Of a stretch of 64,000 bases of DNA, positions 17,496-25,695 are shown in pieces. A program made the position numbers and the translations under genes. Within the stretch, counting starts at the first letter, position 1. Every line of letters begins with the position of its first letter. This DNA is from Streptomyces sp. M41(2017) (GTDB taxonomy: Bacteria; Actinomycetota; Actinomycetes; Streptomycetales; Streptomycetaceae): assembly GCF_002078175.1 (NCBI RefSeq), contig NZ_MWFK01000001.1, positions 2,914,001 to 2,978,000 of the forward strand. Reading direction: 5' to 3'. The notes beneath the pieces are model-generated. The model was not told the origin of the DNA. It made no database searches and saw only the letters and a program-made list of their open reading frames with translations.

Positions 17496-17966
17496 CTAGG
17501 TCCGCTTGAGCGTGCGCACCGGCGCGCCGGGCTTCCAGACCTGGACGACCAGATATTTCTCGTCCTCCACGTAGGTCCGTGTGACCTCCGTCAGTTCGGT
17601 GCGGAAGAGGTGGAACGGCTCCGGCGGTTCCACCTCTTTCCCGTACGCGGCCTTCGCGGGGTCGCCGTCGCCGACCTCGACGGCCCGGCCGCTCACGCGG
17701 ACGTCGCCGCCGCCCATGTCCGTGCCGGCCCCCGGGTTCGCCTGGAGCGCGAAGCGCGGGTCGCGGCGGAGGTCGAGGGCCTTCAGCGAGTCCGGCATCA
17801 TGCCGAGCCACAGCTCGCCGCCGACGATGCGCACCTCGATGCCGGACGTACGCGGCGAGCCGTCCCGGCGAAGGGTCGCGAGGGTGTGGTGGGTGAAGGC
17901 GCCGAAGCGGGCCTCGACGGTGGCGGCGAGTTCGGGTTCGGCTGCGGAGAGGGCGTCCCAGTTCAT
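17496..17966 (-). CDS. Pyridoxamine 5'-phosphate oxidase-family (split-barrel) protein
   Basis: A 156-residue protein with the FMN-binding split-barrel pattern: HHTLATLRRDGSPRTSGIEV, ELWLGMM, KALDLRRDPRFALQ and a C-terminal YLVVQVWKPG. Such proteins bind FMN, F420 or haem and often reduce small substrates; which applies here cannot be read from the sequence. Start ATG 17966 is preceded closely by GGAG; ATG 17987 in the same frame is possible. It converges on guaA with a 66-bp gap and diverges from the aldolase-like gene. Confidence 0.8.
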   Translation of the reverse strand: MNWDALSAAEPELAATVEARFGAFTHHTLATLRRDGSPRTSGIEVRIVGGELWLGMMPDSLKALDLRRDPRFALQANPGAGTDMGGGDVRVSGRAVEVGDGDPAKAAYGKEVEPPEPFHLFRTELTEVTRTYVEDEKYLVVQVWKPGAPVRTLKRT

Positions 17967-18161
17967 GCGCTCCAGTCTGCCGTCCATACCCGACATCTTC
18001 TGTCGTGTTTCCGGCGATGCTCGGCCCCGTCCCGTCCTCTTCCGGGCCCCGTTCCGTTTTTTCTCACCCGGAACACCATCTCTCCCCGGCCACCCCTGTT
18101 CTCCTGCGCTGACCCCGGGTAACTTCCGCTCCGTACCGAACACGCCAGTGCTGGAGGACCT

Positions 18162-18956
18162 ATGCACGGGCCCACCCCGCCCCTGCCCCGCCCCACCGAC
18201 CAGCTGCGGTTCGCCATGCCGCCGATGCACGAGTCCCTCGACGACGAACGGCAGCACCGCAAGGAGCGGCTGGCCGGCGCGCTGCGCCTGTTCGGGCGGC
18301 TCGGCTTCGAGGACGGTGTCTCCGGGCACATCACCGCACGCGACCCGGAGTACAGCGACTGCTTCTGGGTCAATCCCTTCGGCATGCCGTTCAAGCACGT
18401 CACCGTGAGCGACCTGGTGATGGCCAACCAGGACGGCCAGGTCGTCCAGGGCCGCTATCACGTCAACCAGGCCGCGTTCACCGTGCACTCGCAGGTCCAC
18501 GCCGCCCGCCCCGACGTGGTCGCCGTCGCCCACTGCCACTCCGTGCACGGCCGCGCCCTCGCCGCCCTCGGCGACCTGCTCGACCCGATCACCCAGGAGA
18601 GCTGCGCCTTCTACGAGGATCACGCCCTCTACGACGCGTACACCGGGGTCGCCGTCGACGCCGAGGAGGGCCGCAGGATCGCGAACGCGCTGGGCAGCCG
18701 CAAGGCGCTGGTGCTGCGCAACCACGGGCCGCTGACCGTCGGGGACTCGGTGGACGCCGCGGCCTGGTGGTTCCTGTCCATGGAGCGCTCCAGCCAGGTC
18801 CAGCTCACCGCGAAGGCCGCCGGCCGCCCCCTCCTCATCGACCACAAGCAGGCCGTCGCCACCCGCGAACAACTCGGCGGCGACCTGGTCGCCTGGATCA
18901 ACTACCAGCCCCTGTGGCAGGACATCAGCCGCAGCGAACCGGATCTCCTGAGCTAA
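18162..18956 (+). CDS. Class II aldolase/adducin-family protein
   Basis: A 264-residue class II aldolase-type fold. The metal-binding HCHS lies in VVAVAHCHSVHGRALAAL, with a later His in LRNHGPLTVGDSVDAA. Family members are Zn-dependent aldolases or epimerases such as fuculose-phosphate aldolase; the substrate here is not determined. GGAGG precedes ATG 18162 at good spacing. The stop codon directly abuts the left end of a 164-bp inverted-repeat element, which may have inserted exactly at the gene's end. Confidence 0.85.
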   Translation: MHGPTPPLPRPTDQLRFAMPPMHESLDDERQHRKERLAGALRLFGRLGFEDGVSGHITARDPEYSDCFWVNPFGMPFKHVTVSDLVMANQDGQVVQGRYHVNQAAFTVHSQVHAARPDVVAVAHCHSVHGRALAALGDLLDPITQESCAFYEDHALYDAYTGVAVDAEEGRRIANALGSRKALVLRNHGPLTVGDSVDAAAWWFLSMERSSQVQLTAKAAGRPLLIDHKQAVATREQLGGDLVAWINYQPLWQDISRSEPDLLS

Positions 18957-19118
18957 GGGCCGTCCCGTAATCCCCGGTGGATCAGCGCGCGGCGTCAGAT
19001 GCGGTGCATCGCAAGGCGGAGGGTCGTCCTCATACTGGGCGTATTCGGGCGATCCGACAACGCGGCGAGGTGCCGTAGCTGTCGTCGTGCGCCCGCCGGG
19101 GATTACGGGACAGCCCTT
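18955..19118. mobile_element. MITE-like element with 26-bp terminal inverted repeats
   Basis: The ends AAGGGCCGTCCCGTAATCCC (left, 18955 on) and its near-exact complement (right, ending 19118) form 26-bp inverted repeats with two mismatches. The 112-bp interior has no ORF of note. I recall near-identical intergenic sequences in other Streptomyces genomes; that is memory, not a search. The ends resemble those of IS5-type Streptomyces elements. No target duplication is obvious. Confidence 0.6.
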
Positions 19119-19134
19119 GGGGCCGCGGGCGGCC

Positions 19135-20016
19135 CTAGAAGCCGCGCAGGACCGCCGCCTTCGTCAGGGCGAACTCCTCGTCCGTCAGGACGCCGTCGCG
19201 GTGCAGGTCGCCCAACTCCCGCAGCCGGCGCAGCAGTACGTCGTGGTGGTCGGAGCGCGGCGGCACGACCGCGGCCGCCCGAGGGGCGTCCGCGGCCTCG
19301 CCGGCGCGCGTCGAGGGATGCGGCAGCCGTGCCGTGACCGCCGCCGCGACCAGGGCCGTGAGCAGGTCGCGGCGGGTGCTGCCCCACAGGTGGAGGGCGT
19401 ACGGGTCCTTCTCCGCCGGCAGTTTCGAGAACACGGCGTCCCGCGTCACGAAGCGCAGGAAGCCGTCCTCGAAGCCGGAGTTGGGCAGCCACTCGACCTG
19501 CACCAGGTCGCCCGTCGCGATGATCCGCGGCCCCGTCGCCCGCTTGACCCGGTCCGAGGTGTCCGCCCAGTCGATCCGTACCTGCGTCCCGTCGAAGGAC
19601 ACGGTCCCGTCGCTGGACCGGACCGACACCGGGACGGGCGGGCCCGTGAGCAGATACGCCGTCGCCGGCTCCTTCGGGATCTGGTCCAGGAGCAGTGCGC
19701 GGCGGATCTCCTCGGCGACGTACGCGGCGACACCGGAACGGTCCACGTCGACCGCCAGCCGGTAGGGGTCCGCCGCGTCCGGGAGCCGGCCCCCGGTCGC
19801 CTGGAGCAGCGGATCGGCGCCCTCGCGCAGCCGCAGTCTCAGCCGGCCGCGCTTGCGTTCGGGCTCGTGCGCGACACCCGCCACCGCCTCCAGCGGGACG
19901 GAGACCTCCCCATACGTCTGCCGGAACAGCGGGACGCTGCGGTGGAGTCCCGGCGTGATCCGGACCGTGCTGCCGTCGAAGGCCCAGGTCCCGTCCCGCT
20001 GGATGATCTCGGCCAT
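19135..20016 (-). CDS. DUF4429 protein with C-terminal SHOCT motif
   Basis: Two similar beta-rich repeats begin GTWAFDGSTVRITPG and GTVSFDGTQVRIDW, the arrangement of tandem DUF4429 domains. The last 40 residues (LLRRLRELGDLHRDGVLTDEEFALTKAAVL) are a SHOCT motif, a short C-terminal helix pair often linked to oligomerisation. There are no signal or membrane segments. Common in Streptomyces and of unknown function. Its 3' end lies 17 bp from the MITE-like element. Confidence 0.85.
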   Translation of the reverse strand: MAEIIQRDGTWAFDGSTVRITPGLHRSVPLFRQTYGEVSVPLEAVAGVAHEPERKRGRLRLRLREGADPLLQATGGRLPDAADPYRLAVDVDRSGVAAYVAEEIRRALLLDQIPKEPATAYLLTGPPVPVSVRSSDGTVSFDGTQVRIDWADTSDRVKRATGPRIIATGDLVQVEWLPNSGFEDGFLRFVTRDAVFSKLPAEKDPYALHLWGSTRRDLLTALVAAAVTARLPHPSTRAGEAADAPRAAAVVPPRSDHHDVLLRRLRELGDLHRDGVLTDEEFALTKAAVLRGF

Positions 20017-20174
20017 GGGGAAATTCTCGCAGCCGGGTCAACACGGAGTCCCGCACTTCACCCGCGCTGACCCGACCTGACGAATGCGGCCGGTGCTCCG
20101 TACGGCACAATTCGCTGTCAATAAGGGGCAGTTGTGGGTCGGCTGTACGAGAGTTCCGGCGCGGGAAGGCGGCA

Positions 20175-21566
20175 GTGGGCGTGGCGGTGCAGGAGGCGAG
20201 ACACGGTGCGGGGCACGGTGCCGGGTCGGGTGCCGGATCGGGCACCGGACAGGGCGGCGGGCAGGGCGCGGGCCGGGGTGGTGGCCCGGTCGGCGGGCAG
20301 GACGGGACACGGGGCGGGGGAGCGGGCGTGCACGAGGGTGGCTGCACGTGCGGGGACTGTCCGCACGGGGCGCGTACGGGGCACCGGCGCGCGGTCGCCG
20401 AGTTCCTCGCCAAGCGCGACGCGTTGGCGTCCGGACAGGGCCTGCCCGCCGGCGTCGCGCACTCCGCCTCCGCGTCCCGGCAGTGGGTGTCCGACGAACT
20501 CACCCAGTCCGCGGACCTCGTCGCCGAGCGCGGGCGCCTCGACGGCGAGGCCTGGCTGGGGCGGTTGTGGCGCTCCACCGCGTACACCGTCTGGGGCGCC
20601 ACCGTCGCCCTCCTCCTCGTCCAGGCGCTCACCGCGATCGGCGCGGGCTGGACGGCGGCACGGACCGCCGGGCTGGTCGCCGCGGTCGTCCTCGCCGGAC
20701 TGCTCACGGGGGCGGCGTGGCTGCACCGGGCGCGCGGCGGTGCTCTCGCTCCGGTCATCGGTGAGGACAATCGTCTCTCCACCTCCCGTGCGGTCGCCGC
20801 CGGTTGGGTCCTGCTCGCCGTGTACGCCGTGCTCGTGCTGGTGGGCCGGCTCGGCGCCGCCTCCGGGCACGGCCGGCGGGACGAGCTCATCGCCGGGCTG
20901 GAACTCGCCCGCGGCGCCGGGATCGTGACCGTCGTCGCCGTGGTGTGCGGGGTCGCGGTGCTCGTGCGCAGGGTGGTGGGGCTGCGGGTGCTGGGGCAGC
21001 GGCTGCAGAAGGTGCGCGCGGACCGGCCGCGCGCGGCCGACCTGCTGACCGACGACTCGGGGCGCGGCAGTTTCGCCGACATCCAGTACGTCGTGATCAG
21101 CGCGGTCGCTCTCGTCTTCGCGGCGGTGCGGTTGGCGCGGCGGCCGTCGCAGCTGCCGGACCTTCCGTGGGGGCTCGCCGTGCTGGTGCTGGTGTCGGCG
21201 GCCACCTATCTCGCCGGGAAGTACGCCGAGGGCGGCCGACCGGTGATCCTCTCCGTGGTCCGCGCCCGCGAGGCGGGCGACCTCGACGCGCCGATCCGCA
21301 CCGGGGACGACATCGAGATCCGGGGGGCCGGCTTCGTCCCGCCGGGCGCACAGGGCGCCGCGCGGCTGTCCCGGATGGTCGTACGGATCGGGCCGGTGCA
21401 CGTCCACGTCCCGCTGATCCCGGTACCCGGCGGCTTCAGCAACCCGACGGACGCGGTCCTGACCGTGCCGGTACCGGTGGACGTCGAGGCGGGCCGGGTC
21501 GAGGTCCAGGTGGTGACGGCGGCGGGCGTGGAGACGAATCGGTACGGCATCGATGTGACGGAGTAG
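20175..21566 (+). CDS. Multi-pass membrane protein with Gly-rich N-terminus
   Basis: The first 50 residues are almost all Gly, Ala and Gln. A CTCGDC motif and a soluble helical part follow. About six membrane segments lie from residue 135 to 355. The C-terminal 100 residues form a soluble beta domain (IEIRGAGFVPPGAQG, VHVPLIPVPGGFSNPTDAV) resembling an IPT/TIG-like fold. GTG 20175 is taken as start; the low-complexity lead makes this uncertain. The function is unknown. It diverges from the DUF4429 gene. Confidence 0.75.
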   Translation: MGVAVQEARHGAGHGAGSGAGSGTGQGGGQGAGRGGGPVGGQDGTRGGGAGVHEGGCTCGDCPHGARTGHRRAVAEFLAKRDALASGQGLPAGVAHSASASRQWVSDELTQSADLVAERGRLDGEAWLGRLWRSTAYTVWGATVALLLVQALTAIGAGWTAARTAGLVAAVVLAGLLTGAAWLHRARGGALAPVIGEDNRLSTSRAVAAGWVLLAVYAVLVLVGRLGAASGHGRRDELIAGLELARGAGIVTVVAVVCGVAVLVRRVVGLRVLGQRLQKVRADRPRAADLLTDDSGRGSFADIQYVVISAVALVFAAVRLARRPSQLPDLPWGLAVLVLVSAATYLAGKYAEGGRPVILSVVRAREAGDLDAPIRTGDDIEIRGAGFVPPGAQGAARLSRMVVRIGPVHVHVPLIPVPGGFSNPTDAVLTVPVPVDVEAGRVEVQVVTAAGVETNRYGIDVTE

Positions 21567-21611
21567 GCCGCGGGGTGGCCGCGGTTCGCGGTGCCGGTGC
21601 GGTGGTGGGTC

Positions 21612-21722
21612 GGGGCCGTGCCGGTACATCCGCCCGTCGCCGTTGAATCAGACGTGGGTCGAGCAGCGGGACTGCTCGACCCGGACGTATGCGACGGGCA
21701 TCTGATGTACCGGCACGGCCCC
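21612..21722. repeat. 111-bp nested inverted repeat
   Basis: Three concentric perfect arm pairs: 19 bp (21612-21630/21704-21722, GGGGCCGTGCCGGTACATC), 9 bp (21632-21640/21691-21699, GCCCGTCGC) and 11 bp (21656-21666/21672-21682, GGGTCGAGCAG) around loop CGGGA. It has no T-tail. The layered structure is larger than a normal terminator. Confidence 0.75.
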
Positions 21723-21786
21723 TTCCGCCGGATGCCGTCCGCGGTCCGTGTGTGGCCGGGGCGGTCTCGTCCGCTCGGGGGAAACT

Positions 21787-21855
21787 TGCAGCCCCTCCGG
21801 CGTTCGAGGAGCGGGGTCCGGGGCGGAGCCCCGGGTACGGGTCGGGTAGGGGCGG
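21787..21855. repeat. Dispersed Streptomyces intergenic repeat
   Basis: TGCAGCCCCTCCGGCGTTCG, then GGTCCGGGGCGGAGCCCC, matches a repeat I recall in many copies between Streptomyces genes. It can form GGGGC/GCCCC hairpins. Copy number in this genome cannot be judged from one window. Confidence 0.55.
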
Positions 21856-21927
21856 AGGGGGCGAGGGGCGGTTGGTGGGGTCGGGCCCGGGCGTCCTGGA
21901 AGTCGGGGCAGGAAAAGGGGGCGGGTG

Positions 21928-21977
21928 TTGAGCGCGGAAGCGTGTTCGTACGTATGGTCTGTTGAGGGGTCAACAGA
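21928..21977 (+). promoter_or_regulatory. doxX promoter with 20-bp palindromic operator
   Basis: TTGAGC (21928-21933) and TATGGT (21953-21958) are 19 bp apart. Overlapping the expected start of transcription is TCTGTTGA-GGGG-TCAACAGA (21958-21977), a perfect 8-bp inverted repeat placed where a repressor would block initiation. Confidence 0.5.
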
Positions 21978-22003
21978 ACCCGGGTGAGAGGCGGCGCAGA
22001 GCG

Positions 22004-22534
22004 ATGACTCACGGTATGCGGTCGGACACGCACGACCCGTATCTGGAGGAGAGGCGAAGCTGGCGGGACACCGCGAGCCGCTACGCCCTGCTCCCCCTAC
22101 GCGTCTTCCTCGGCGTCACCTTCATCTACGCCGGCCTGGACAAACTCACCGACAGCGCCTTCCTGAAGTCCTCCGGCTCGGGCTCGATCGGCGACATGAT
22201 GCGCACGGTCCGCGACTCCTCCGCGATCCCGGCCCTCGTGGACCTGTCCCTGAAGAGCCCCGTCGGCTTCGGGTACGCCATCGCGTTCGGTGAACTGGCC
22301 GTCGGCATCGGCACGCTCATCGGCCTGCTGGCCCGCATCGCCGCGCTGGGCGGCGCCCTCATCTCGCTCAGCCTGTGGCTGACGGTGAGCTGGGCCTCGG
22401 ACCCGTACTACTACGGCAACGACCTGATCTATCTGATGGCGTGGCTCCCCCTCGTACTGGCGGGTGCTTCCGTCTTCTCGCTCGACGCGGCGCTACGGTC
22501 CCGGCGCGGGCAACGCGCCGGGTCCTACAACTAG
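22004..22534 (+). CDS. DoxX-family membrane protein
   Basis: 176 residues with four membrane segments. The DoxX signature region reads LLPLRVFLGVTFIYAGLDKLTD, followed by GFGYAIAFGELAVGIGTLIGL and WASDPYYYGNDLIYLMAWLPL. DoxX proteins sit in the cytoplasmic membrane; some link to thiosulfate or thiol oxidation, but the role here is unknown. ATG 22004 is preceded by GAGAGGCGG at a slightly long spacing. A palindromic operator lies in its promoter. Confidence 0.85.
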   Translation: MTHGMRSDTHDPYLEERRSWRDTASRYALLPLRVFLGVTFIYAGLDKLTDSAFLKSSGSGSIGDMMRTVRDSSAIPALVDLSLKSPVGFGYAIAFGELAVGIGTLIGLLARIAALGGALISLSLWLTVSWASDPYYYGNDLIYLMAWLPLVLAGASVFSLDAALRSRRGQRAGSYN

Positions 22535-22569
22535 GGCCGCCTGATCCGGGGCTGCGACCAGGAACCGGA

Positions 22570-22800
22570 TCACGACGAGGAACCCACGCCGCGCGGGCGC
22601 CTGTCCGCGCGGCGTCCGCGTACCGCGTGGGTCACGGAGGCCACCGCGCTCGCCAGGCACAGGCCGCCGACGACGACCGGGATCATCACGAACCACGGGG
22701 TCACCCACCAGCCGCCGGCGTCCCCGGCGAAGGCGACGCCCGCGCCGGTGAGGGCGAAGCCCGCGACCAGCTTGCCCGGCTGGAACTCATGACGCGGCAC
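22570..22800 (-). CDS. Small two-segment membrane protein
   Basis: 76 residues with two hydrophobic helices (KLVAGFALTGAGVAFAG and WFVMIPVVVGGLCLASAVAS) and an Arg-rich tail. Its start overlaps the end of the PspC/LiaF-like gene by 14 bp, so the two are translated from one mRNA and probably act together. No family recognised. Confidence 0.75.
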   Translation of the reverse strand: MPRHEFQPGKLVAGFALTGAGVAFAGDAGGWWVTPWFVMIPVVVGGLCLASAVASVTHAVRGRRADRRPRGVGSSS

Positions 22801-24163
22801 GAGCCACCTCCGCCTGGCCCACGCCGACCTGGAGATCGAGGTCGAAGGTGCCGCCGTCCTTCACGACCGTCGCCGGAGGCAGGGTCAGCTGCTTGTGCTT
22901 GCCCGGTTGCACGTCCACGTCCTTCTCGTTGTCGCCCGGCAGTTGGATGTCCCCGACGCCCACCTCGATGGTGAGCCGTACCGTCGCGCCCTTGGGGACG
23001 ATCACCTTCAGCCGGCCCGCGCCCACCTGCGCGTTCGTCTTCACCGTCTGCCCCTTGGCCAGGTCGACGTGGCTCAGGTCGAGGGTGCCGACGCCCGTGC
23101 CGAGGTCGTAGTCGGGCCGGACGTCGGCCGCCGACACGGGGATCCAGTCGGTCCGCACCCAGTGCGTGGTGATGTCCTTCGGCAGGGCGGCGGAGGCGGC
23201 CAGCAGGCCCGCCGTCACCACGGCCAGGAAGATCGACCCCGCGCCCGTCCGTCCGAGGAAGGCACTCAGGGCGATGCCCAGGCCGAACACGACGAGCGCG
23301 GCGGCGAGGCCGGCCTGGAGGCTGGTGCCGAGTGCCTGGTCGTCCCAGGTCAGCCCGGTGCCGAGGCCGCCGGCCAGCAGGGCGAGGAGGAAGACCCGGC
23401 CGCCGATCCACCGCGAGCCGCGCTGTCTCGGCTCGCGGCCTCGGTGCGGATCGGTCCGTGAGGTGCCGCGGGCGATGTTGAGCGCCGCCGCCACATCCCG
23501 GTCCTGGGCCTCCCCGGGGCCCCACAGATAGCCGGTGCCGCCGACGTGCGAGCCGTCCTTGACGATCGGGTCGCGCCACCAGGACGGGTACGACGCGGGC
23601 ACCGGGGGGGCCTGTGCCGCCGGCGGAGCGTCGGCGGCCGCCTGGGCGGCGAGCGGGTCGGGGTCCGGGGCGTCCCGGTGCCGCGACCAGTACCCGGCGC
23701 CCGCCAGCAGCAGCGAGAGGACCACGGCGAACGTCAGCACGCTGCCGTTGTTGAGCATCGAGAGGAAGACACCGCAGCCGACCAGCGCGAACAGCACGGC
23801 GGCCAGCGCCTGACCGTCGACGCGGCCGGTGAGCAGCTTGCGGACCTCGTTCTCCTCGTCGTCGTCGTACGGGACGAAGAGCCAGGCGAACCCGTAGAAG
23901 ATGAGGCCGATGCCGCCGGTCGCGGAGAGCACCGCGAGCACGACCCGGAAGATCACCGGGTCCATGTCGCACTGCCGGCCGAGCCCGGCGCAGACCCCGC
24001 CGATCATCTTCTGCCGGCGGTCGCGCCGGAACCGGGCCGGGATGTCGGAGACCGCGGTCGCACCGCCCCGTCCCGCCGTGCGGCCCTCCCCGGGAGCGCG
24101 CGGCTCGTCACCTGGCCCGGAGCCGGGGCCCGGCTCCGCCGCCGCGTGCTGCTGATCTGTCAT
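22787..24163 (-). CDS. PspC-domain membrane protein with LiaF-like C-terminus
   Basis: After a disordered N-terminus, a PspC domain covers about residues 45-110 (KMIGGVCAGLGRQCDMDP, then LIFYGFAWLFVP). Several membrane segments follow. The last 110 residues (GTGVGTLDLSHVDLAKGQ, VGAGRLKVIVPKGATVRL) resemble the beta-helical LiaF/DUF2154 domain found in cell-envelope stress systems. It diverges from a PspC-type sensor kinase, which is the LiaFSR-like arrangement. ATG 24163 has no clear ribosome site. Regulation of the kinase by this protein is inferred from LiaF. Confidence 0.82.
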   Translation of the reverse strand: MTDQQHAAAEPGPGSGPGDEPRAPGEGRTAGRGGATAVSDIPARFRRDRRQKMIGGVCAGLGRQCDMDPVIFRVVLAVLSATGGIGLIFYGFAWLFVPYDDDEENEVRKLLTGRVDGQALAAVLFALVGCGVFLSMLNNGSVLTFAVVLSLLLAGAGYWSRHRDAPDPDPLAAQAAADAPPAAQAPPVPASYPSWWRDPIVKDGSHVGGTGYLWGPGEAQDRDVAAALNIARGTSRTDPHRGREPRQRGSRWIGGRVFLLALLAGGLGTGLTWDDQALGTSLQAGLAAALVVFGLGIALSAFLGRTGAGSIFLAVVTAGLLAASAALPKDITTHWVRTDWIPVSAADVRPDYDLGTGVGTLDLSHVDLAKGQTVKTNAQVGAGRLKVIVPKGATVRLTIEVGVGDIQLPGDNEKDVDVQPGKHKQLTLPPATVVKDGGTFDLDLQVGVGQAEVARAAS

Positions 24164-24405
24164 GCGTCCATGGTGACGGGCGGGAGGGCCCGGCGGCAGT
24201 CGGGACGACCCTGGCAGAACCCTGATATCCGGCCCCGAGGGTGTCCGAGGGTGTCCCGAGGGAGAGGCGGGAGCAATCGAGGGGAGGGGCGGGGGCGTTC
24301 TCGGGCGCCGGATCCGGGAGATCCGTGGGGCGTCCCGGAAGATCAGGGGAGTATCCGGGGCCGACCCTGATGCCCGGGCCCGTCGGGCGTGTGACCATCG
24401 ATGCC

Positions 24406-25695
24406 ATGCCGGAAGCCGCAACCCTGCCCGTCGACGACCCGCGGCCCGCGCGCAAGCTCTACCGCAGCAGCGACGGACGCTGGCTCGGGGGCGTGGCGCG
24501 CGGGCTCGCCGGGCACCTCGGGCTGCCCGTGATCTGGCTGCGCCTGATGTTCGTCGGCCTGTTCATGGCGGACGGACTCGGCGCCCTGCTGTACGCGGCG
24601 TTCTGGTTCTTCGTGCCGCTCGGCGTCGGCGGCGTCGGCGCCGGCCGCACCCCGGCGTTCACCGCGGAGACCTCGCCGGACGGCCGCCGCAGGCTCGTGG
24701 CCCGCAAGCCCGACAAGGGTCAGATCGTCGCCCTGCTCCTCATGGTCGTCGTCGCCCTGGTCTTCGTCGGGAACGTGAATCTCGGCGGCGGCACCAAGGC
24801 GTACCTGTGGCCCACGGTCCTCGTCGGTGCCGGTGTCGCCCTGGTCTGGCGCCAGGCGGACAACGCGCGCCGGGCCCGCTGGGCCGAGGTCGGCCGCCGT
24901 CGCCGCACGCTCACGCTGCTGCGGTCCGCGGCCGGTGTCCTGCTGGTCACCGCCGGCGTCTCCGGGATATTCGTCCTCCAGGGCTCGGCGGCCCACCTCG
25001 GCTCGGTGCTCCAGGCCGCCCTCGCGGTCCTCGTCGGCATCGCGCTCCTCGCCGGCCCCTACCTCGTGCGCATGACCCAGGACCTCTCCGAGGAGCGACT
25101 GATGCGCATCCGCGCGCAGGAGCGGGCCGAGGTCGCCGCCCACGTCCACGACTCGGTGCTGCACACCCTCACCCTGATCCAGCGCAACGCGGAGAGCCCC
25201 GGCGAGGTGCGCCGCCTCGCCCGTGCCCAGGAGCGCGACCTGCGGGCCTGGCTCTACAAACCGGAGGGGACGGGCAAGGACGAGGACGAGGAGCCCGACA
25301 CCCTCGCCGAGGCCGTCCGGCGCAACGCCGCGGAGGTCGAGGACAAGCACGGCGTCCCCATCGAGGTCGTCGTCGTGGGCGACTGTCCGCTCGACGAGGG
25401 CCTGACCGCACAGATGCAGGCCGCGCGGGAAGCGATGGTGAACGCGGCCAAGTACGGTGGCGACGGCGGCGCCGTACAGGTCTTCGCCGAAGTCGAGGGA
25501 AGGACGGTCTTCGTGTCCGTCCGCGACCGCGGCCCGGGGTTCGACCTCGACGCGATACCCGCCGACCGCATGGGCGTCAGAGAATCGATCATCGGCCGCA
25601 TGGAGCGCAACGGCGGCACGGCGCGACTGCGCGCGGTGCCGGACGGCGGCACCGAGGTCGAGCTGGAGATGGAGAGGGCGGAGAAGACGTCATGA
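24406..25695 (+). CDS. PspC-domain sensor histidine kinase
   Basis: Residues 15-75 form a PspC domain (RWLGGVARGLAGHLGLPVIW). Four more membrane segments follow (residues 100-225). The dimerisation/phospho-acceptor helix is EVAAHVHDSVLHTLTLIQRN, of the NarL-partner type with the His in HDSVLHTL. The ATPase domain has AREAMVNAAKYGG, DRGPGFDLD and a GVRESIIGRMERNGG G-box. ATG 24406 was chosen; longer in-frame starts (24370, 24391) exist, and none has a clear ribosome site. It overlaps its response regulator by 4 bp and probably senses envelope stress, by analogy with LiaS. Confidence 0.88.
   Translation: MPEAATLPVDDPRPARKLYRSSDGRWLGGVARGLAGHLGLPVIWLRLMFVGLFMADGLGALLYAAFWFFVPLGVGGVGAGRTPAFTAETSPDGRRRLVARKPDKGQIVALLLMVVVALVFVGNVNLGGGTKAYLWPTVLVGAGVALVWRQADNARRARWAEVGRRRRTLTLLRSAAGVLLVTAGVSGIFVLQGSAAHLGSVLQAALAVLVGIALLAGPYLVRMTQDLSEERLMRIRAQERAEVAAHVHDSVLHTLTLIQRNAESPGEVRRLARAQERDLRAWLYKPEGTGKDEDEEPDTLAEAVRRNAAEVEDKHGVPIEVVVVGDCPLDEGLTAQMQAAREAMVNAAKYGGDGGAVQVFAEVEGRTVFVSVRDRGPGFDLDAIPADRMGVRESIIGRMERNGGTARLRAVPDGGTEVELEMERAEKTS

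Larger units (their letters stand above)
21567..22003. other. 437-bp intergenic region with hairpin, dispersed repeat and operator
   Basis: It separates two co-directional membrane-protein genes and has no credible ORF. It holds a 111-bp nested inverted repeat, a dispersed Streptomyces-type repeat and a promoter with a 20-bp palindrome; each is listed separately. Confidence 0.7.
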
